From Aestuariibaculum lutulentum (GTDB lineage Bacteria; Bacteroidota; Bacteroidia; Flavobacteriales; Flavobacteriaceae), in contig NZ_CP136709.1 of assembly GCF_032926325.1 (NCBI RefSeq), positions 1,339,501 to 1,403,500 on the forward strand: a stretch of DNA of 64,000 nt, read 5' to 3'. This document shows positions 53,668-63,498 of this stretch, in pieces. Under the pieces are notes generated by a model. The model searched no databases. It was not told the DNA's origin and saw nothing but the letters and a program-made list of their open reading frames with translations. Numbering within the stretch: position 1 is the stretch's first letter; each line of letters opens with the position of its first letter. The position numbers and the translations under genes were made by a program.

Positions 53668-54516
53668 TTATTTCTTTATAATCTTGACACTTTGAGAATC
53701 GCTCCCCGATATCACTTTAGCAATATAAACGCCATTTGGGAGATTTGACACATCTAGATTAGTTTCCGTATTTTTAATCGTTTTGGTTAACACTTCCTTT
53801 CCAAGAACATTGTAAAGCGAGATGCCATCTAGAATAGCATTTGCTTTAATTTTCAAATAATCCTTGGTTGGGTTTGGTCCAAATGAAAAACCTTCAATAC
53901 TCAAATTGTTTGAAGACAACGTTTTCATAGTTAATTCAAAATCATCAAAACCCAAATAAGCATTTCCATTCTGGTAAATCACTATGCGCATACGAACATA
54001 TTGATAACCGGATGGAACATTGTAAGTTATCTGCTTCCACCCCTGAGAGTTAAAGTTACCACTTAAAGCCGTTTTAAAAATATCTTCATGAAAATCATAT
54101 CTCGTCCACTCGGTTTCATCATCAAAAGCCACTTCAAAATAGATATAATCAGAAGATTTTAAATTCACATACTGTACTCTAAAAGAAATATCGGCAGGAA
54201 CACCATTCAATTCAACTGGATTAAATAGCAGAATATGTTCAGGAGACTCTAAGCCTGTAACAGATTGTGAATAATCGTTATCTAAATCTCTACCAGCTAT
54301 ATACGTTGTTCCTGAAAAAGCTCTTGGTATTCTTCCGTTAGCCTGTGAAAATCTTCCCCATAAATCGGTTCCATTTTGTTTGGAATAAAACGGAACATTC
54401 GTTGAATATGCCCAGTTGTCTTTATCGCTGGCATCAAAACCCTGCTTAAAAGCCTGAGCTCCAAGAAAAAATGAACAGGCCACCAAAAAGAGAAAAGTGA
54501 TTGTAGTTTTGTTCAT
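53668..54516 (-). CDS. Secreted protein with T9SS type A sorting domain
   Basis: A protein of 282 residues with a signal peptide (TTITFLFLVACSFFLGAQA), a beta-sandwich-like domain of about 180 residues rich in Tyr and Asp (WKQITYNVPSGYQYVRMRIV, LGFDDFELTM) and a C-terminal sorting domain: FSFGPNPTKDYLKIKA, then LYNVLGKEVLTKTI and LPNGVYIAKVISGSDSQSVK. It is exported through the type IX system of which SprE is a component. Carbohydrate binding is possible from the fold. Start ATG 54516 is preferred to 54594, as the -7-like element (54565-54572) lies between them. Confidence 0.88.
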   Translation of the reverse strand: MNKTTITFLFLVACSFFLGAQAFKQGFDASDKDNWAYSTNVPFYSKQNGTDLWGRFSQANGRIPRAFSGTTYIAGRDLDNDYSQSVTGLESPEHILLFNPVELNGVPADISFRVQYVNLKSSDYIYFEVAFDDETEWTRYDFHEDIFKTALSGNFNSQGWKQITYNVPSGYQYVRMRIVIYQNGNAYLGFDDFELTMKTLSSNNLSIEGFSFGPNPTKDYLKIKANAILDGISLYNVLGKEVLTKTIKNTETNLDVSNLPNGVYIAKVISGSDSQSVKIIKK

Positions 54517-54678
54517 GACTCTTGTTTTTAAACAACTAAAAATGAATAGATTAATAGGGTTTATCAAATCTAAAATAAAATTATAATTTCCCATTACAAT
54601 TTCGATAATCTGCCTGTTATTTAGTCTTATTACATGAGTTGCTATGAAATCTGTTATGAATTCGGTTATATTTGTTGC

Positions 54679-55830
54679 ATGCTATTTTCAGAAATTTTAG
54701 GTCAAGACTACATTAAATCCCATTTAACACAAAGTGTTGATAATGGCAGAATTCCGCATGCCCAATTGTTTGTTGGACCTGAGGGTTCTGGCACCTTACC
54801 TATGGCCATTGCCTATGCACAGTATATTCTTTGTAATAATAACAATGGAGAAAATACCACTGGGAACGAATCTTGTAATCTAAAATTCAACAACCTTTCG
54901 CATCCAGATTTACACTTTGCTTTTCCTGTAACAACCAGTGAAAAAGCAAAAAGTCATCCGGTTTCGAGTCATTATCTCGAAGAATGGCGCCAGCTTTTAA
55001 AGGAACAACCTTACGGAAACCTTTTTGATTGGTACAAGCTTTTAGGGGTCGACAACAAACAAGGACAAATTGGGGTTGATGAAGCTCAGGATATTGTAAA
55101 AGCACTTTCCTTAAAATCGTACGAAGGAGGTTATAAGGTGATGATTATCTGGATGGCTGAAAAGATGAATATTGCAGCCGCCAATAAACTTTTAAAACTT
55201 ATTGAAGAGCCACCAACCAAAACTATTTTTTTGCTTATTGCTGAAGATGAAGAACAAATTATCAATACCATACGTTCGCGCTGCCAAGTATTGCATTTTC
55301 CTCCTTTAGCAGAAGATGTTATTATAGAATCACTCAAAAGTAAATACGACTTAAACGATGCCGCTGCAACAAAAATTGCACATCAATCTAACGGTAACTA
55401 TAATAAAGCCTGTGATTTGGTTTATCAGGATTCTGAAGATCTTCAGTTTGAAACCTGGTTTATTTTCTGGATACGCAGCGCCTTTAAAGCCAAAGGCAAC
55501 AAGGCAGCTATTCACGATTTAATATCTTGGAGTGAAGATATAGCAAAAACAGGTCGAGAGACTCAAAAGCAATTCCTTCAGTTTTGTATAGATTTCTTCA
55601 GACAAGCTCTATTAATGAATTACAGCGCTACCGATTTAGTTTACCTAGAACCGAAAACCGAAAAATTTAAACTGGAAAACTTCGCGCCATTTATTCATGG
55701 TAATAACATAATGGAAATTAGTGATGAACTCCAGGACGCTATTTACCATATTGAACGTAACGGAAATGCAAAAATTATTTTAACCGACTTATCAATTAAA
55801 CTTACCCGCTTACTTCATAAAAAAGAGTAG
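54679..55830 (+). CDS. DNA polymerase III subunit delta' (HolB-like)
   Basis: A protein of 383 residues of the AAA+ clamp-loader family. It starts LFSEILGQDYIKSHLTQSVD, then GRIPHAQLFVGPEGSGTLPM, a degraded P-loop, followed by YKVMIIWMAEKMNIAAANKL, LLKLIEEPPTKTIFLLIAED and the SRC motif in NTIRSRCQVLHFPPL. It supports sliding-clamp loading. ATG 54679 fits the conserved start, preceded by TATATTTG (54667-54674); a leaderless or near-leaderless message is possible. The upstream ATG at 54634 adds 15 unconserved, Cys/Tyr-rich residues. Confidence 0.88.
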   Translation: MLFSEILGQDYIKSHLTQSVDNGRIPHAQLFVGPEGSGTLPMAIAYAQYILCNNNNGENTTGNESCNLKFNNLSHPDLHFAFPVTTSEKAKSHPVSSHYLEEWRQLLKEQPYGNLFDWYKLLGVDNKQGQIGVDEAQDIVKALSLKSYEGGYKVMIIWMAEKMNIAAANKLLKLIEEPPTKTIFLLIAEDEEQIINTIRSRCQVLHFPPLAEDVIIESLKSKYDLNDAAATKIAHQSNGNYNKACDLVYQDSEDLQFETWFIFWIRSAFKAKGNKAAIHDLISWSEDIAKTGRETQKQFLQFCIDFFRQALLMNYSATDLVYLEPKTEKFKLENFAPFIHGNNIMEISDELQDAIYHIERNGNAKIILTDLSIKLTRLLHKKE

Positions 55831-55834
55831 TTAT

Positions 55835-58189
55835 TTAGAAGTCAATTCTAAACACTAAATTCGGCGTAAACCCTAACGAATTCTTATTGATTTCACGTAG
55901 TACAAAACCATCATCTTCTGTACTTTTTGCTATTTCATATTTACGACTCAACACATTTTTTTGATTGTAAACATTTAAAAAGGACACACCCAATTTTCCT
56001 TTCCATCGCTCACTTCTTGAAAAATTAAAGGCATAAGTCGCAGAAACATCCAATTTATGATAGTTTGGTAGTCTGGCTCCATTGGTTGCTTCAAAATCAA
56101 TTACAGGATCTCCTGAAGTTTCTATTAAACCATTTGCTTTAGTATACGGAATGCCGGTTCTCATAGTCCAGCCTAAAGACACATCGAAATGTTTCCATTC
56201 GTAGGTAAGAGACCATGTTAGATGATGAGTGATATCAGAATTACCCGGAAACGCTTCCCCATTATTGATGGTATTAAAAGTAAAATTGTTATCCATTACA
56301 GAATAACTTAACCAGGTTCGATAATTTTGTATTTTCTTTTTAATTAAAACATCAAGTCCGAAAACCTTACTTTTTCCTTTAGAAAAGAAATCGTCAATAT
56401 TATCAAACCCTAACGTAAACGAAGTTAAACCATCAATATCTTTATAGTATCCTTCAACATCCAAATGCCATCCCGCTTTATCGAAAACAAAACCAGATGT
56501 GACTTGAAAACTCCTTAAAACAGGAATCTCATCGCCATCGGACAATACCCAAATTTGATTTTCCAATCCAAAATCCTGCGTATTAAATTCAATAACCTCA
56601 CTAACCGATTGATGTAAATTTTCCACAGAGCTTTTAAATTTTAAATTCGAAAAAAGCTTTGTTTCTAACTGAAATCTTGGCTCAAAAAAGAGTTTATCGA
56701 CTACTGAAAAATAATTAGCTCTAACTCCAAAATTGAGCAACCATTTATCTAAAACATAATACTTATAATCACCATATATTCCATGATTGTTATTAGTGTT
56801 CACATTGGATTCATTATAGTTATCTTCCGGACTTTCACTATCTTCAAAATTCAATAAATACTTTACTTTATTCGATGAAAACTGATACCCAAAACCTAAG
56901 GTTGACGCCTCATCTAAGTTGTAATTTGTATCGAAGGCAAAACCTAAATCCTCTACTCGATTTTGTTTGTTAAGCCGGTCATTAAACTCATTAGTTATTG
57001 AATTTGTACCCGTGTAATCAAAATCGTAGTTTGAATAATAGGCACTAAATTCATGATTAAAATCATCGCTATAGCCATGGTTCCATTTTATACTTGACCC
57101 TTGATTTTTAATATCTAATTTATCCTGAGAAGCTTCATCGTAATCTTCAATTAAAAACCCATAATCCAGTTTATTCTTCGTGAATAAATTACTCACTAAA
57201 AAAGTATTGTTCTCATTAGGTTTTACAATGGCTTTTACAGTAAAATCATTAAAAAAGAATAAGTCTTTAGTTGTGGTAACTTCATCATCTTCAAATACCT
57301 TATTGCCTTCTGATATTTTTGTTTCCTGAAACACTCTTTTTGATAAATTCCTAAACGTCTCGGTATCTACAATATCAGCAATAGACCGCCTTCCTGAAAT
57401 CATTATAGCAGCCTTATTACTCAACGGCACTTTCAGATTGCCATCGGTATGCGTCATATTAAATCCGGTACTTCCGGTTAATTTATCCGGGATATCTTCA
57501 TCGGATGTGATATCAATAACTGCGGAAATTCGATTACCGTAACGTGCTTTGGTTCCGTTTTTATAAAGTTTTATATCCTGAGTGATGTATGGATTCAAGG
57601 CTGAAATAGTTCCAAAAAAATGCCCGGAATTATACATTTTAATACCATCCCAAAGCACCAAGTTCTGATCGGGTGTTCCTCCTCGAATAAACAAACCAGA
57701 AGCGGTTTCTGTCGGACTTTGAACGCCGGGTAACAACTGAATACTTTGCAGTACATCTGGCTCGGTTAAGCCTGGTAAGATTCCTAATTTTTCAGGAGAT
57801 AGAATAATTGAAGTATCATCGTTATTTTCACTAATTCCAGAAGTAATATATTCCTTTACTACAACTTTTTCTAAATGCTGAGTATCTGTTATACTTCGGT
57901 TTTTAATTTTTTGAACGGTATAATAACGCTCTGTCTCCTTTGTAAATTTAATATCAACCAACGCTTCAATATCAAATAAAAGTTCATCTAATGTAGCTTG
58001 TTTCGCTTCTAAAGAGATTAACTGCTCGCCTATTAACTTTGCATTATACGAGAACTTAACATTGAATTTAGATTCAAAATCCAAAAGCACTTGAACTACT
58101 GGAGTGTTTAAATAGTTAACCGATGCTTTTTCCTGAGAAAGCATAGTAAATGAAACTAACAGGAAGGCTATTGTTAATTTATATTTCAT
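55835..58189 (-). CDS. TonB-dependent receptor with STN signalling domain
   Basis: The 784-residue outer-membrane receptor has a signal peptide (MKYKLTIAFLLVSFTMLS), an N-terminal STN-like domain (NYLNTPVVQVLLDFESKFNV, LEAKQATLDELLFDIEALVD), a plug with LPGVQSPTETASGLFIRGGT and PDQNLVLWDGIKMYNSGHFF, and a barrel ending in a terminal Phe (LVFRIDF). The STN domain and the upstream FecR and ECF sigma genes indicate cell-surface signalling. The substrate is unknown; no SusD partner is adjacent, arguing against a polysaccharide system. Confidence 0.93.
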   Translation of the reverse strand: MKYKLTIAFLLVSFTMLSQEKASVNYLNTPVVQVLLDFESKFNVKFSYNAKLIGEQLISLEAKQATLDELLFDIEALVDIKFTKETERYYTVQKIKNRSITDTQHLEKVVVKEYITSGISENNDDTSIILSPEKLGILPGLTEPDVLQSIQLLPGVQSPTETASGLFIRGGTPDQNLVLWDGIKMYNSGHFFGTISALNPYITQDIKLYKNGTKARYGNRISAVIDITSDEDIPDKLTGSTGFNMTHTDGNLKVPLSNKAAIMISGRRSIADIVDTETFRNLSKRVFQETKISEGNKVFEDDEVTTTKDLFFFNDFTVKAIVKPNENNTFLVSNLFTKNKLDYGFLIEDYDEASQDKLDIKNQGSSIKWNHGYSDDFNHEFSAYYSNYDFDYTGTNSITNEFNDRLNKQNRVEDLGFAFDTNYNLDEASTLGFGYQFSSNKVKYLLNFEDSESPEDNYNESNVNTNNNHGIYGDYKYYVLDKWLLNFGVRANYFSVVDKLFFEPRFQLETKLFSNLKFKSSVENLHQSVSEVIEFNTQDFGLENQIWVLSDGDEIPVLRSFQVTSGFVFDKAGWHLDVEGYYKDIDGLTSFTLGFDNIDDFFSKGKSKVFGLDVLIKKKIQNYRTWLSYSVMDNNFTFNTINNGEAFPGNSDITHHLTWSLTYEWKHFDVSLGWTMRTGIPYTKANGLIETSGDPVIDFEATNGARLPNYHKLDVSATYAFNFSRSERWKGKLGVSFLNVYNQKNVLSRKYEIAKSTEDDGFVLREINKNSLGFTPNLVFRIDF

Positions 58190-58252
58190 TTATTCGGTTA
58201 AGTTCATTCAAATAACACCTTAAATTTAAAATAATTTTTATTAATCTAATTC

Positions 58253-59179
58253 TTAGTTACTTGATTTCAGAACTATAACGCGTTTATCGGCATTAAAAGT
58301 ATAGGTAAAATCCATAGGAATCAAAACGGTTCTTAAAGCCAGATTTATATCCTTATGCGTAAATCCACCCGTATAACGTTTATTTATATCAACTTGTGAA
58401 GCATCAATTGTTATCTGATATTGATTTTCTAAAGCTAATATTACCTGTTTCATAGGAGTATCGTAAAAGCTACTTTCTCCTGTAATCCAACTTGGCTCAC
58501 TGGTTTTAAAAGTCCAGGTTTCTAACTTATTATTTACAATTCTAACCGCTTTACCAGGAACAAGTATAGTTTTTTCTTTATCAGACATAGTGGTAACCTG
58601 CACTTTACCCTCTCTACATTGTACTTCAAAATAACCATCCCGAGCAACCACATTGAATTCTGTACCTAAAACTTCAACAAAGCCTAAAGCTGTCTCTACC
58701 CTAAACTTCTGGCCTTTTTCAACATCAAAAAACGCTTCGCCAGATAACTCTAAAACTCTGTTATTTTCCCAATTAAAAGATTTAAAATGTAATTCTGAAT
58801 TGGCATTTAACTGAACTTTTGACTCATCAGGAAGAACCACTGCCAACTGCTCTGAGTAACCTGTAGTATATTGAGATTCTCTCAATGTAAAATAAAACAC
58901 ACCAAACGCTAAGACTAATATGGCTGCAGCTGCATAAACCCAGGCAGGTACTAATCGTTTTACTTTAGGTTTATGATTCACTTTTAAGGTGTTCTCTTGT
59001 ATTTTATCAAAAACCTGTGCTTTGTTAAACTCTGGAACACGTAAACTTTGCGATGCTTCATTAATTTTGTTATAAAGCGCATAATCTTCAGATTTTCTGA
59101 AGTTTTCAAGCTCTTCACCAGTTAATTCACCAGCAATCCAGCGTGCTAAAAATGATTCATCTTGTTTAAATGGCTCCAT
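58253..59179 (-). CDS. FecR family anti-sigma/signal transducer
   Basis: The 308-residue protein has a short N-terminal zinc-less anti-sigma region (FLARWIAGELTGEELENFRK), a membrane helix near residues 78-98 and a periplasmic FecR domain (AVVLPDESKVQLNANSELHF, ELSGEAFFDVEKGQKFRVET, followed by a DUF4974-like C-terminal domain with FYDTPMKQVILALENQYQIT). It holds the sigma factor until the TonB receptor signals. Genes on both sides complete the three-part system. Confidence 0.93.
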   Translation of the reverse strand: MEPFKQDESFLARWIAGELTGEELENFRKSEDYALYNKINEASQSLRVPEFNKAQVFDKIQENTLKVNHKPKVKRLVPAWVYAAAAILVLAFGVFYFTLRESQYTTGYSEQLAVVLPDESKVQLNANSELHFKSFNWENNRVLELSGEAFFDVEKGQKFRVETALGFVEVLGTEFNVVARDGYFEVQCREGKVQVTTMSDKEKTILVPGKAVRIVNNKLETWTFKTSEPSWITGESSFYDTPMKQVILALENQYQITIDASQVDINKRYTGGFTHKDINLALRTVLIPMDFTYTFNADKRVIVLKSSN

Positions 59180-59231
59180 ATAACATACGTTATTATACTT
59201 CTAAAACAGTTAATTACGGTTTTACCCTACT

Positions 59232-59744
59232 TTAAATTTCAACTATTTGCTTTCGCAACAATTCTAAGGCTTGACTCATACGTTTTTCTACAGCCTTAAC
59301 AGAGATGCCAACAATCTCTGAGATCTCAGTATATTTTTTCTTACCTATTCTGCTTAACAAAAAAACTTCGCGTTGCTTTTCAGGTAAATTAGCTATAGCC
59401 CGTTTCAATTTTTCCATGAATTGCTGTTCCTCCAATAAAAATTCAGGAGTTTCTAAATTGTTTTGTTTTATCTGATTCGATTGATGTTCTAAAACGATTT
59501 TCTGGTGTGCAACTTCATTTAAAAATAAATTTCTGGCAACTGTATAGAGATAAGATTTTGCTTTTGTAAAAAGAACTTTAGAACAATTATTCCAAAGTTT
59601 TATATAAGCTTCCTGGACAATATCTTCGGCCTGTTGCTGATCGCCACATTTATAATAAATGAAGCTATACAACGTCTCCGAATGCATATTAAAGAGAAAT
59701 TCGTAGGTTTTCTGTTCGCAAACAGATTGGTTTTCATTGTCCAT
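59232..59744 (-). CDS. ECF sigma-70 factor (FecI-like)
   Basis: The 170-residue sigma factor has region 2 (FNMHSETLYSFIYYKCGDQQ, QAEDIVQEAYIKLWNN) and region 4 (LPEKQREVFLLSRIGKKKYT, EISEIVGISVKAVEKRMSQA). It is first in the ECF-FecR-TonB receptor operon and presumably activates it when the ligand binds the receptor. CAAATTTA (plus strand, 59775-59782) may be the -7 element. Confidence 0.93.
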   Translation of the reverse strand: MDNENQSVCEQKTYEFLFNMHSETLYSFIYYKCGDQQQAEDIVQEAYIKLWNNCSKVLFTKAKSYLYTVARNLFLNEVAHQKIVLEHQSNQIKQNNLETPEFLLEEQQFMEKLKRAIANLPEKQREVFLLSRIGKKKYTEISEIVGISVKAVEKRMSQALELLRKQIVEI

Positions 59745-60044
59745 AACTTGCTAAAATGCTTAGGGCCTGACAATCAAATTTAAAAAAATTAAAATAAAAA
59801 GTAGGGTAAATCTATTTTCAGCTGTTTTAATATAAACGAGAGATTTTAAATGATCTAGAACAATCTAGTGAGTTAATCCTTTTTTTGTTCCCAAAATCTT
59901 AACCTCCAAGACTGGTTTAATAGCTAAAACTTATGCTGGGAGTATTTTAAGTGAAGAAGAGTAAAAAGCGAATTTGTCACAACGTTTTCTGCTATTAGAC
60001 CTTGTTTCAAATTCGCCGACTTTTCACTTTTTATTTCTATTCTT
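59745..60044. other. 300-base gene-free stretch with imperfect inverted repeat
   Basis: No coding sequence is evident. Near the DUF4249 stop, AAGTGAA (59949-59955) and GCGAATTTG (59968-59976) recur inverted as CAAATTCGC (60008-60016) and TTCACTT (60023-60029), with a six-base size difference between the inner and outer arms. It is the only structure I see here; it may end the DUF4249 transcript or be an old mobile-element remnant. Confidence 0.45.
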
Positions 60045-60896
60045 TTACTGAAATGTATAACTGGTTTTCACCACTTGCGTTGCTCTGAAATAACCGTAAG
60101 GATAATTGGCTTGATTGGTTGCATTAACACAGTTTCCTTTTAACTGAACGCCATTTGAAGAAAACGGATTTCCTCCGGAATAGTACTGCTCTATTAAAAT
60201 ACGCATATAGTTATAATAACGTTCTGAAATACCATACAAACTTATATCGACAGAATCCCCTGGTTGAAACTCAGCCTGATCATTATCTTCATCTTCTTGC
60301 TTTTCAAAGAAATCATGAACTTCATTTCCGTTTGAAAACTCATCTGAATAATCTTCGAAATACGGAAATAAATCGCCTTCTTCGTAGTAACGTATTAAGT
60401 AGAAATTATCTTCATCGGCAGGATCATCAAAATAAATATTCACCTCCAATAAATCTGGATCTATACCGCCATCAACCGATTGATTTACATCATTAATATC
60501 TGGCACAGGCATTAAGGTTTCTGTGGCAATATATGTTTCATTGTTATAAACCACTTCTAATTGATACTGGTTATTTTCAACAGGCACAAAAACATCTGTT
60601 GTATATGTTCCATCGTTTTGATTTACAAAATTAAAAACCTCGTTCGTGTCTAAATTTGTTACCATTACGGTAGCGTTAGTTACCGCTGTATTATTGGCAG
60701 TTTCAAAATATGGGGTTGAAGTGCTTAATTTAATAGTTTGATTATTCCCTAAAGTCCCTTTTTCCCAATCTAAAGATGCTTCTATAACCAAACGGATTTG
60801 CCCCGTTTGTACTTCTACATCAATCACATCTTCACAAGCAAATAACCCTAAACTTGCAATGATTAATACGGCTATGTTTTTTATATATCGTTTCAT
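60045..60896 (-). CDS. DUF4249 lipoprotein, partner of TonB receptor
   Basis: The 283-residue protein has a lipoprotein signal (IASLGLFACEDVIDVEVQTG) and the DUF4249 sequence: QIRLVIEASLDWEK, TNATVMVTNLDTNEVFNFVN, YQLEVVYNNETYIATETLMP and, C-terminally, PYGYFRATQVVKTSYTF. This family is nearly always encoded next to a TonB receptor, here five bases downstream of it, and likely forms the surface-exposed binding partner. Substrate unknown. Confidence 0.88.
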   Translation of the reverse strand: MKRYIKNIAVLIIASLGLFACEDVIDVEVQTGQIRLVIEASLDWEKGTLGNNQTIKLSTSTPYFETANNTAVTNATVMVTNLDTNEVFNFVNQNDGTYTTDVFVPVENNQYQLEVVYNNETYIATETLMPVPDINDVNQSVDGGIDPDLLEVNIYFDDPADEDNFYLIRYYEEGDLFPYFEDYSDEFSNGNEVHDFFEKQEDEDNDQAEFQPGDSVDISLYGISERYYNYMRILIEQYYSGGNPFSSNGVQLKGNCVNATNQANYPYGYFRATQVVKTSYTFQ

Positions 60897-60901
60897 TCTG
60901 T

Positions 60902-63277
60902 TTAAAATTTAAAATTGTAAGCTACTGAAGGAATAATTCCGAATATTGAAATTCGCGATGCTTCATTTAACCCTGTTTGATCGTTTTGATTAAACGAAAT
61001 AGAAGCCGCATTCTTTCTGTTATACACGTTATAAATACCAAATACCCACTCGCCTTTCCAACGGTTCTCTGGCTTTCTATTAGGCTTATAAGTTGCCGAT
61101 AAATCTAACCTGTGGTAGCTTGGTAAACGATCTTCATTTCTATTCGCATACGTTGCCACTGAGAGCCCCTCGTAATTATATTGTCCGTTTGGATAGGTTA
61201 CCGGTCTTCCAGTTTGAAATATTAAATTCGAACTAAAACTCCATTTGTTATTTAACTTATAGCTTCCTGTTACCGAAATATCATGGGTCCTATCGTAAGG
61301 CGTATTATACCAGTCGCCATTATTTATTCCCGGACCTCCGGCCTTTCCGCCTAAAGTTCGTTGTTCAGATTTCGATAAGGTATAAGCAAACCAACCTGTG
61401 AAATTTCCCTTATTCTTTCTCAACAGTAACTCTAAACCATAAGCACGTGCTTCACCATTTAAAATTTCGGTTTCTATATTATTATTTCCGATTAAATCAG
61501 ACCCATCTATATAATCAATTCGGTTGTCAATTGTCTTGTAATAGGTTTCTAATTCTAGAGCGTAAGTATTGTTTTTAAACTTTCTGAAATACCCCATCGC
61601 ATACTGATTCGAAATTTGAGGTTTTATATACTGCCCACTAGGTGTCCATACATCTAAAGGCGTAACAGAAGATGTATTAGACAATAAATGTAAATACTGC
61701 GTTGATTTGGTATAACTCGCTTTTAAAGCTGTATTATTATTCAACTGATAAGATAAGCCTAAACGCGGCTCAAAATTGCTGAAATCTTTAATACTTTCAC
61801 CATTTTTAAAATAGGTTTCTCCGGATGCTTCACCACGCTCGTAAATATCCAATTCCGGATTATAAACAACGGGTTGGTCGTTAACATAATTGGTCATACT
61901 CTGACCTCCTAATCTGGAAAACGTACTGAAACGTAATCCGTACTGTGCCGATAGGTTTTTAGTTATTTCATGCTCAGCACTAACATATAAACCACCTTCG
62001 AAAGCACGTTTATCATCTAATTTTAAATAATTAATTGAAGAACTTTCTGAGCTTGGCATTACCTCTCCAGGATTCAAATTATAGGATATACCACTAACTC
62101 CGAAATCCAGATTTATTTTATCATTTAAATAGTACTTTAAATCGTATTTAAGGTTGTAATTTTTAATATCGGCAATCCAATCTAACTCAATAAAATCAAG
62201 GATAATTTGATAATCGTACTTGCTATAAATAAATGATAAATTAGAAAACAATTTATCATTAAAAATATGATTCCATCTAAGGTTTCCTGTCGCATTCCCA
62301 TAGTTATTTTCAATAACCGTAGATAGATTAAACACATCACGACCAAAATATCCGGATAGATAAATTCGGTTATTATCGTTTATCTGATAATTGGTTTTTA
62401 AGTTTAAATCGTAAAACGAAATTTTATCATCTTTTAAATCCTCTATAGCTTTCATTAATAAATGCGCATACGATGTTCTTCCGGCGATTAAAAACGATCC
62501 TTTATCACCAAATACAGGACCTTCTGCAGCCAACCTACTTGATATAAGCCCAACACCTCCATTTAAGCTAAAATTCTTGCTGTTTCCATCCTTTTGACGC
62601 ACATCTAATACAGATGACACACGTCCTCCAAAATTAGCCGGGATATCACCTTTATAAAGCTTTATATCTTTAATAGCATCGGCATTAAACACCGAAAAGA
62701 AACCAAAAAAGTGAGATGTGTTATAAATAATAGCTTCATCAAGTAGCACCAAATTCTGATCGGCTGCACCTCCACGCACATTAAAACCGGAAGAACCTTC
62801 TCCATTATTGGTAACTCCAGGAAGAGTTTGAATAGATTTCAAAACATCGACCTCACCCATAACTACAGGAATCTGTTTAATAGTACCGGCATTTAATTTA
62901 GAAACACTCATTTGAGGTTTTTTAATAGCAATCTGCTCGGATTCCTCGGCTACAATTACAACTTCATTTAATGAGGTTGCCGATTCTTCAAGTTCAAAAT
63001 CTAAAGTTATATCAGCTGATAAACTAATAGATTTTGTAATAGTATTATACCCCAAATAGGAAACTAAAATTGTATAATCCCCTTTAGGGACTGTTAACGA
63101 ATAAAAACCATATTCATTGGTAATTGCACCGTTCGATGTGCCTTGCAAAAAGACTGTTGCTCCAATAATGGTTTCACCATTGGCTTTATCTTTTAAAACT
63201 CCCCGAATGGTATATTTATCCTGTGCCAGAATAACACAGCTAAATAACATACATAAGCTAAACACAACGTGTTTCAT
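60902..63277 (-). CDS. TonB-dependent receptor with carboxypeptidase-like regulatory domain
   Basis: A protein of 791 residues with a signal peptide (KHVVFSLCMLFSCVILAQ), an N-terminal CarboxypepD_reg-like domain (TIRGVLKDKANGETIIGATV, GDYTILVSYLGYNTITKSIS), a plug (LPGVTNNGEGSSGFNVRGGA, ADQNLVLLDEAIIYNTSHFF) and a barrel ending in Phe (VAYNFKF). It lacks STN, so it does not signal like its neighbour. ATG 63277 is preferred to the TTG one codon earlier. Co-transcribed with DUF4249. Confidence 0.93.
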   Translation of the reverse strand: MKHVVFSLCMLFSCVILAQDKYTIRGVLKDKANGETIIGATVFLQGTSNGAITNEYGFYSLTVPKGDYTILVSYLGYNTITKSISLSADITLDFELEESATSLNEVVIVAEESEQIAIKKPQMSVSKLNAGTIKQIPVVMGEVDVLKSIQTLPGVTNNGEGSSGFNVRGGAADQNLVLLDEAIIYNTSHFFGFFSVFNADAIKDIKLYKGDIPANFGGRVSSVLDVRQKDGNSKNFSLNGGVGLISSRLAAEGPVFGDKGSFLIAGRTSYAHLLMKAIEDLKDDKISFYDLNLKTNYQINDNNRIYLSGYFGRDVFNLSTVIENNYGNATGNLRWNHIFNDKLFSNLSFIYSKYDYQIILDFIELDWIADIKNYNLKYDLKYYLNDKINLDFGVSGISYNLNPGEVMPSSESSSINYLKLDDKRAFEGGLYVSAEHEITKNLSAQYGLRFSTFSRLGGQSMTNYVNDQPVVYNPELDIYERGEASGETYFKNGESIKDFSNFEPRLGLSYQLNNNTALKASYTKSTQYLHLLSNTSSVTPLDVWTPSGQYIKPQISNQYAMGYFRKFKNNTYALELETYYKTIDNRIDYIDGSDLIGNNNIETEILNGEARAYGLELLLRKNKGNFTGWFAYTLSKSEQRTLGGKAGGPGINNGDWYNTPYDRTHDISVTGSYKLNNKWSFSSNLIFQTGRPVTYPNGQYNYEGLSVATYANRNEDRLPSYHRLDLSATYKPNRKPENRWKGEWVFGIYNVYNRKNAASISFNQNDQTGLNEASRISIFGIIPSVAYNFKF

Positions 63278-63440
63278 CAAAATTAATTTATTTTAAGGTT
63301 AAACGTTTTTATAATATTCGATTTTGAAAATAAATTCAAAATCAATTTGGGTCAAAATAGTCTATTAAGACAACGAACAAGTCCTCAAATTGTTTCTATA
63401 AATTATATAAGAAATTTCTTATAATTAAAATAAAACTCAT

Positions 63441-63470
63441 AAAAAAAGCTCAGAAACTAAAAATCTGAGC
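63441..63470 (-). terminator. Intrinsic terminator after the OmpH-like gene
   Basis: GCTCAGA (63448-63454) and TCTGAGC (63464-63470) form the stem, and TTTTTTT follows on the minus strand. It lies 29 bases past the stop at 63499. Confidence 0.75.
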
Positions 63471-63498
63471 CTAAAATTATAAAAAACTGAAACTTGTT

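Noticed and set aside
54634..54678. Longer N-terminus for the DNA polymerase delta' subunit
   Set aside because: Fifteen residues rich in Cys and Tyr would precede the conserved start, and the -7-like element lies within them.
55835..63277. SusCD-type polysaccharide utilisation locus
   Set aside because: Neither TonB receptor has a SusD neighbour and no glycoside hydrolase or lyase gene is present.
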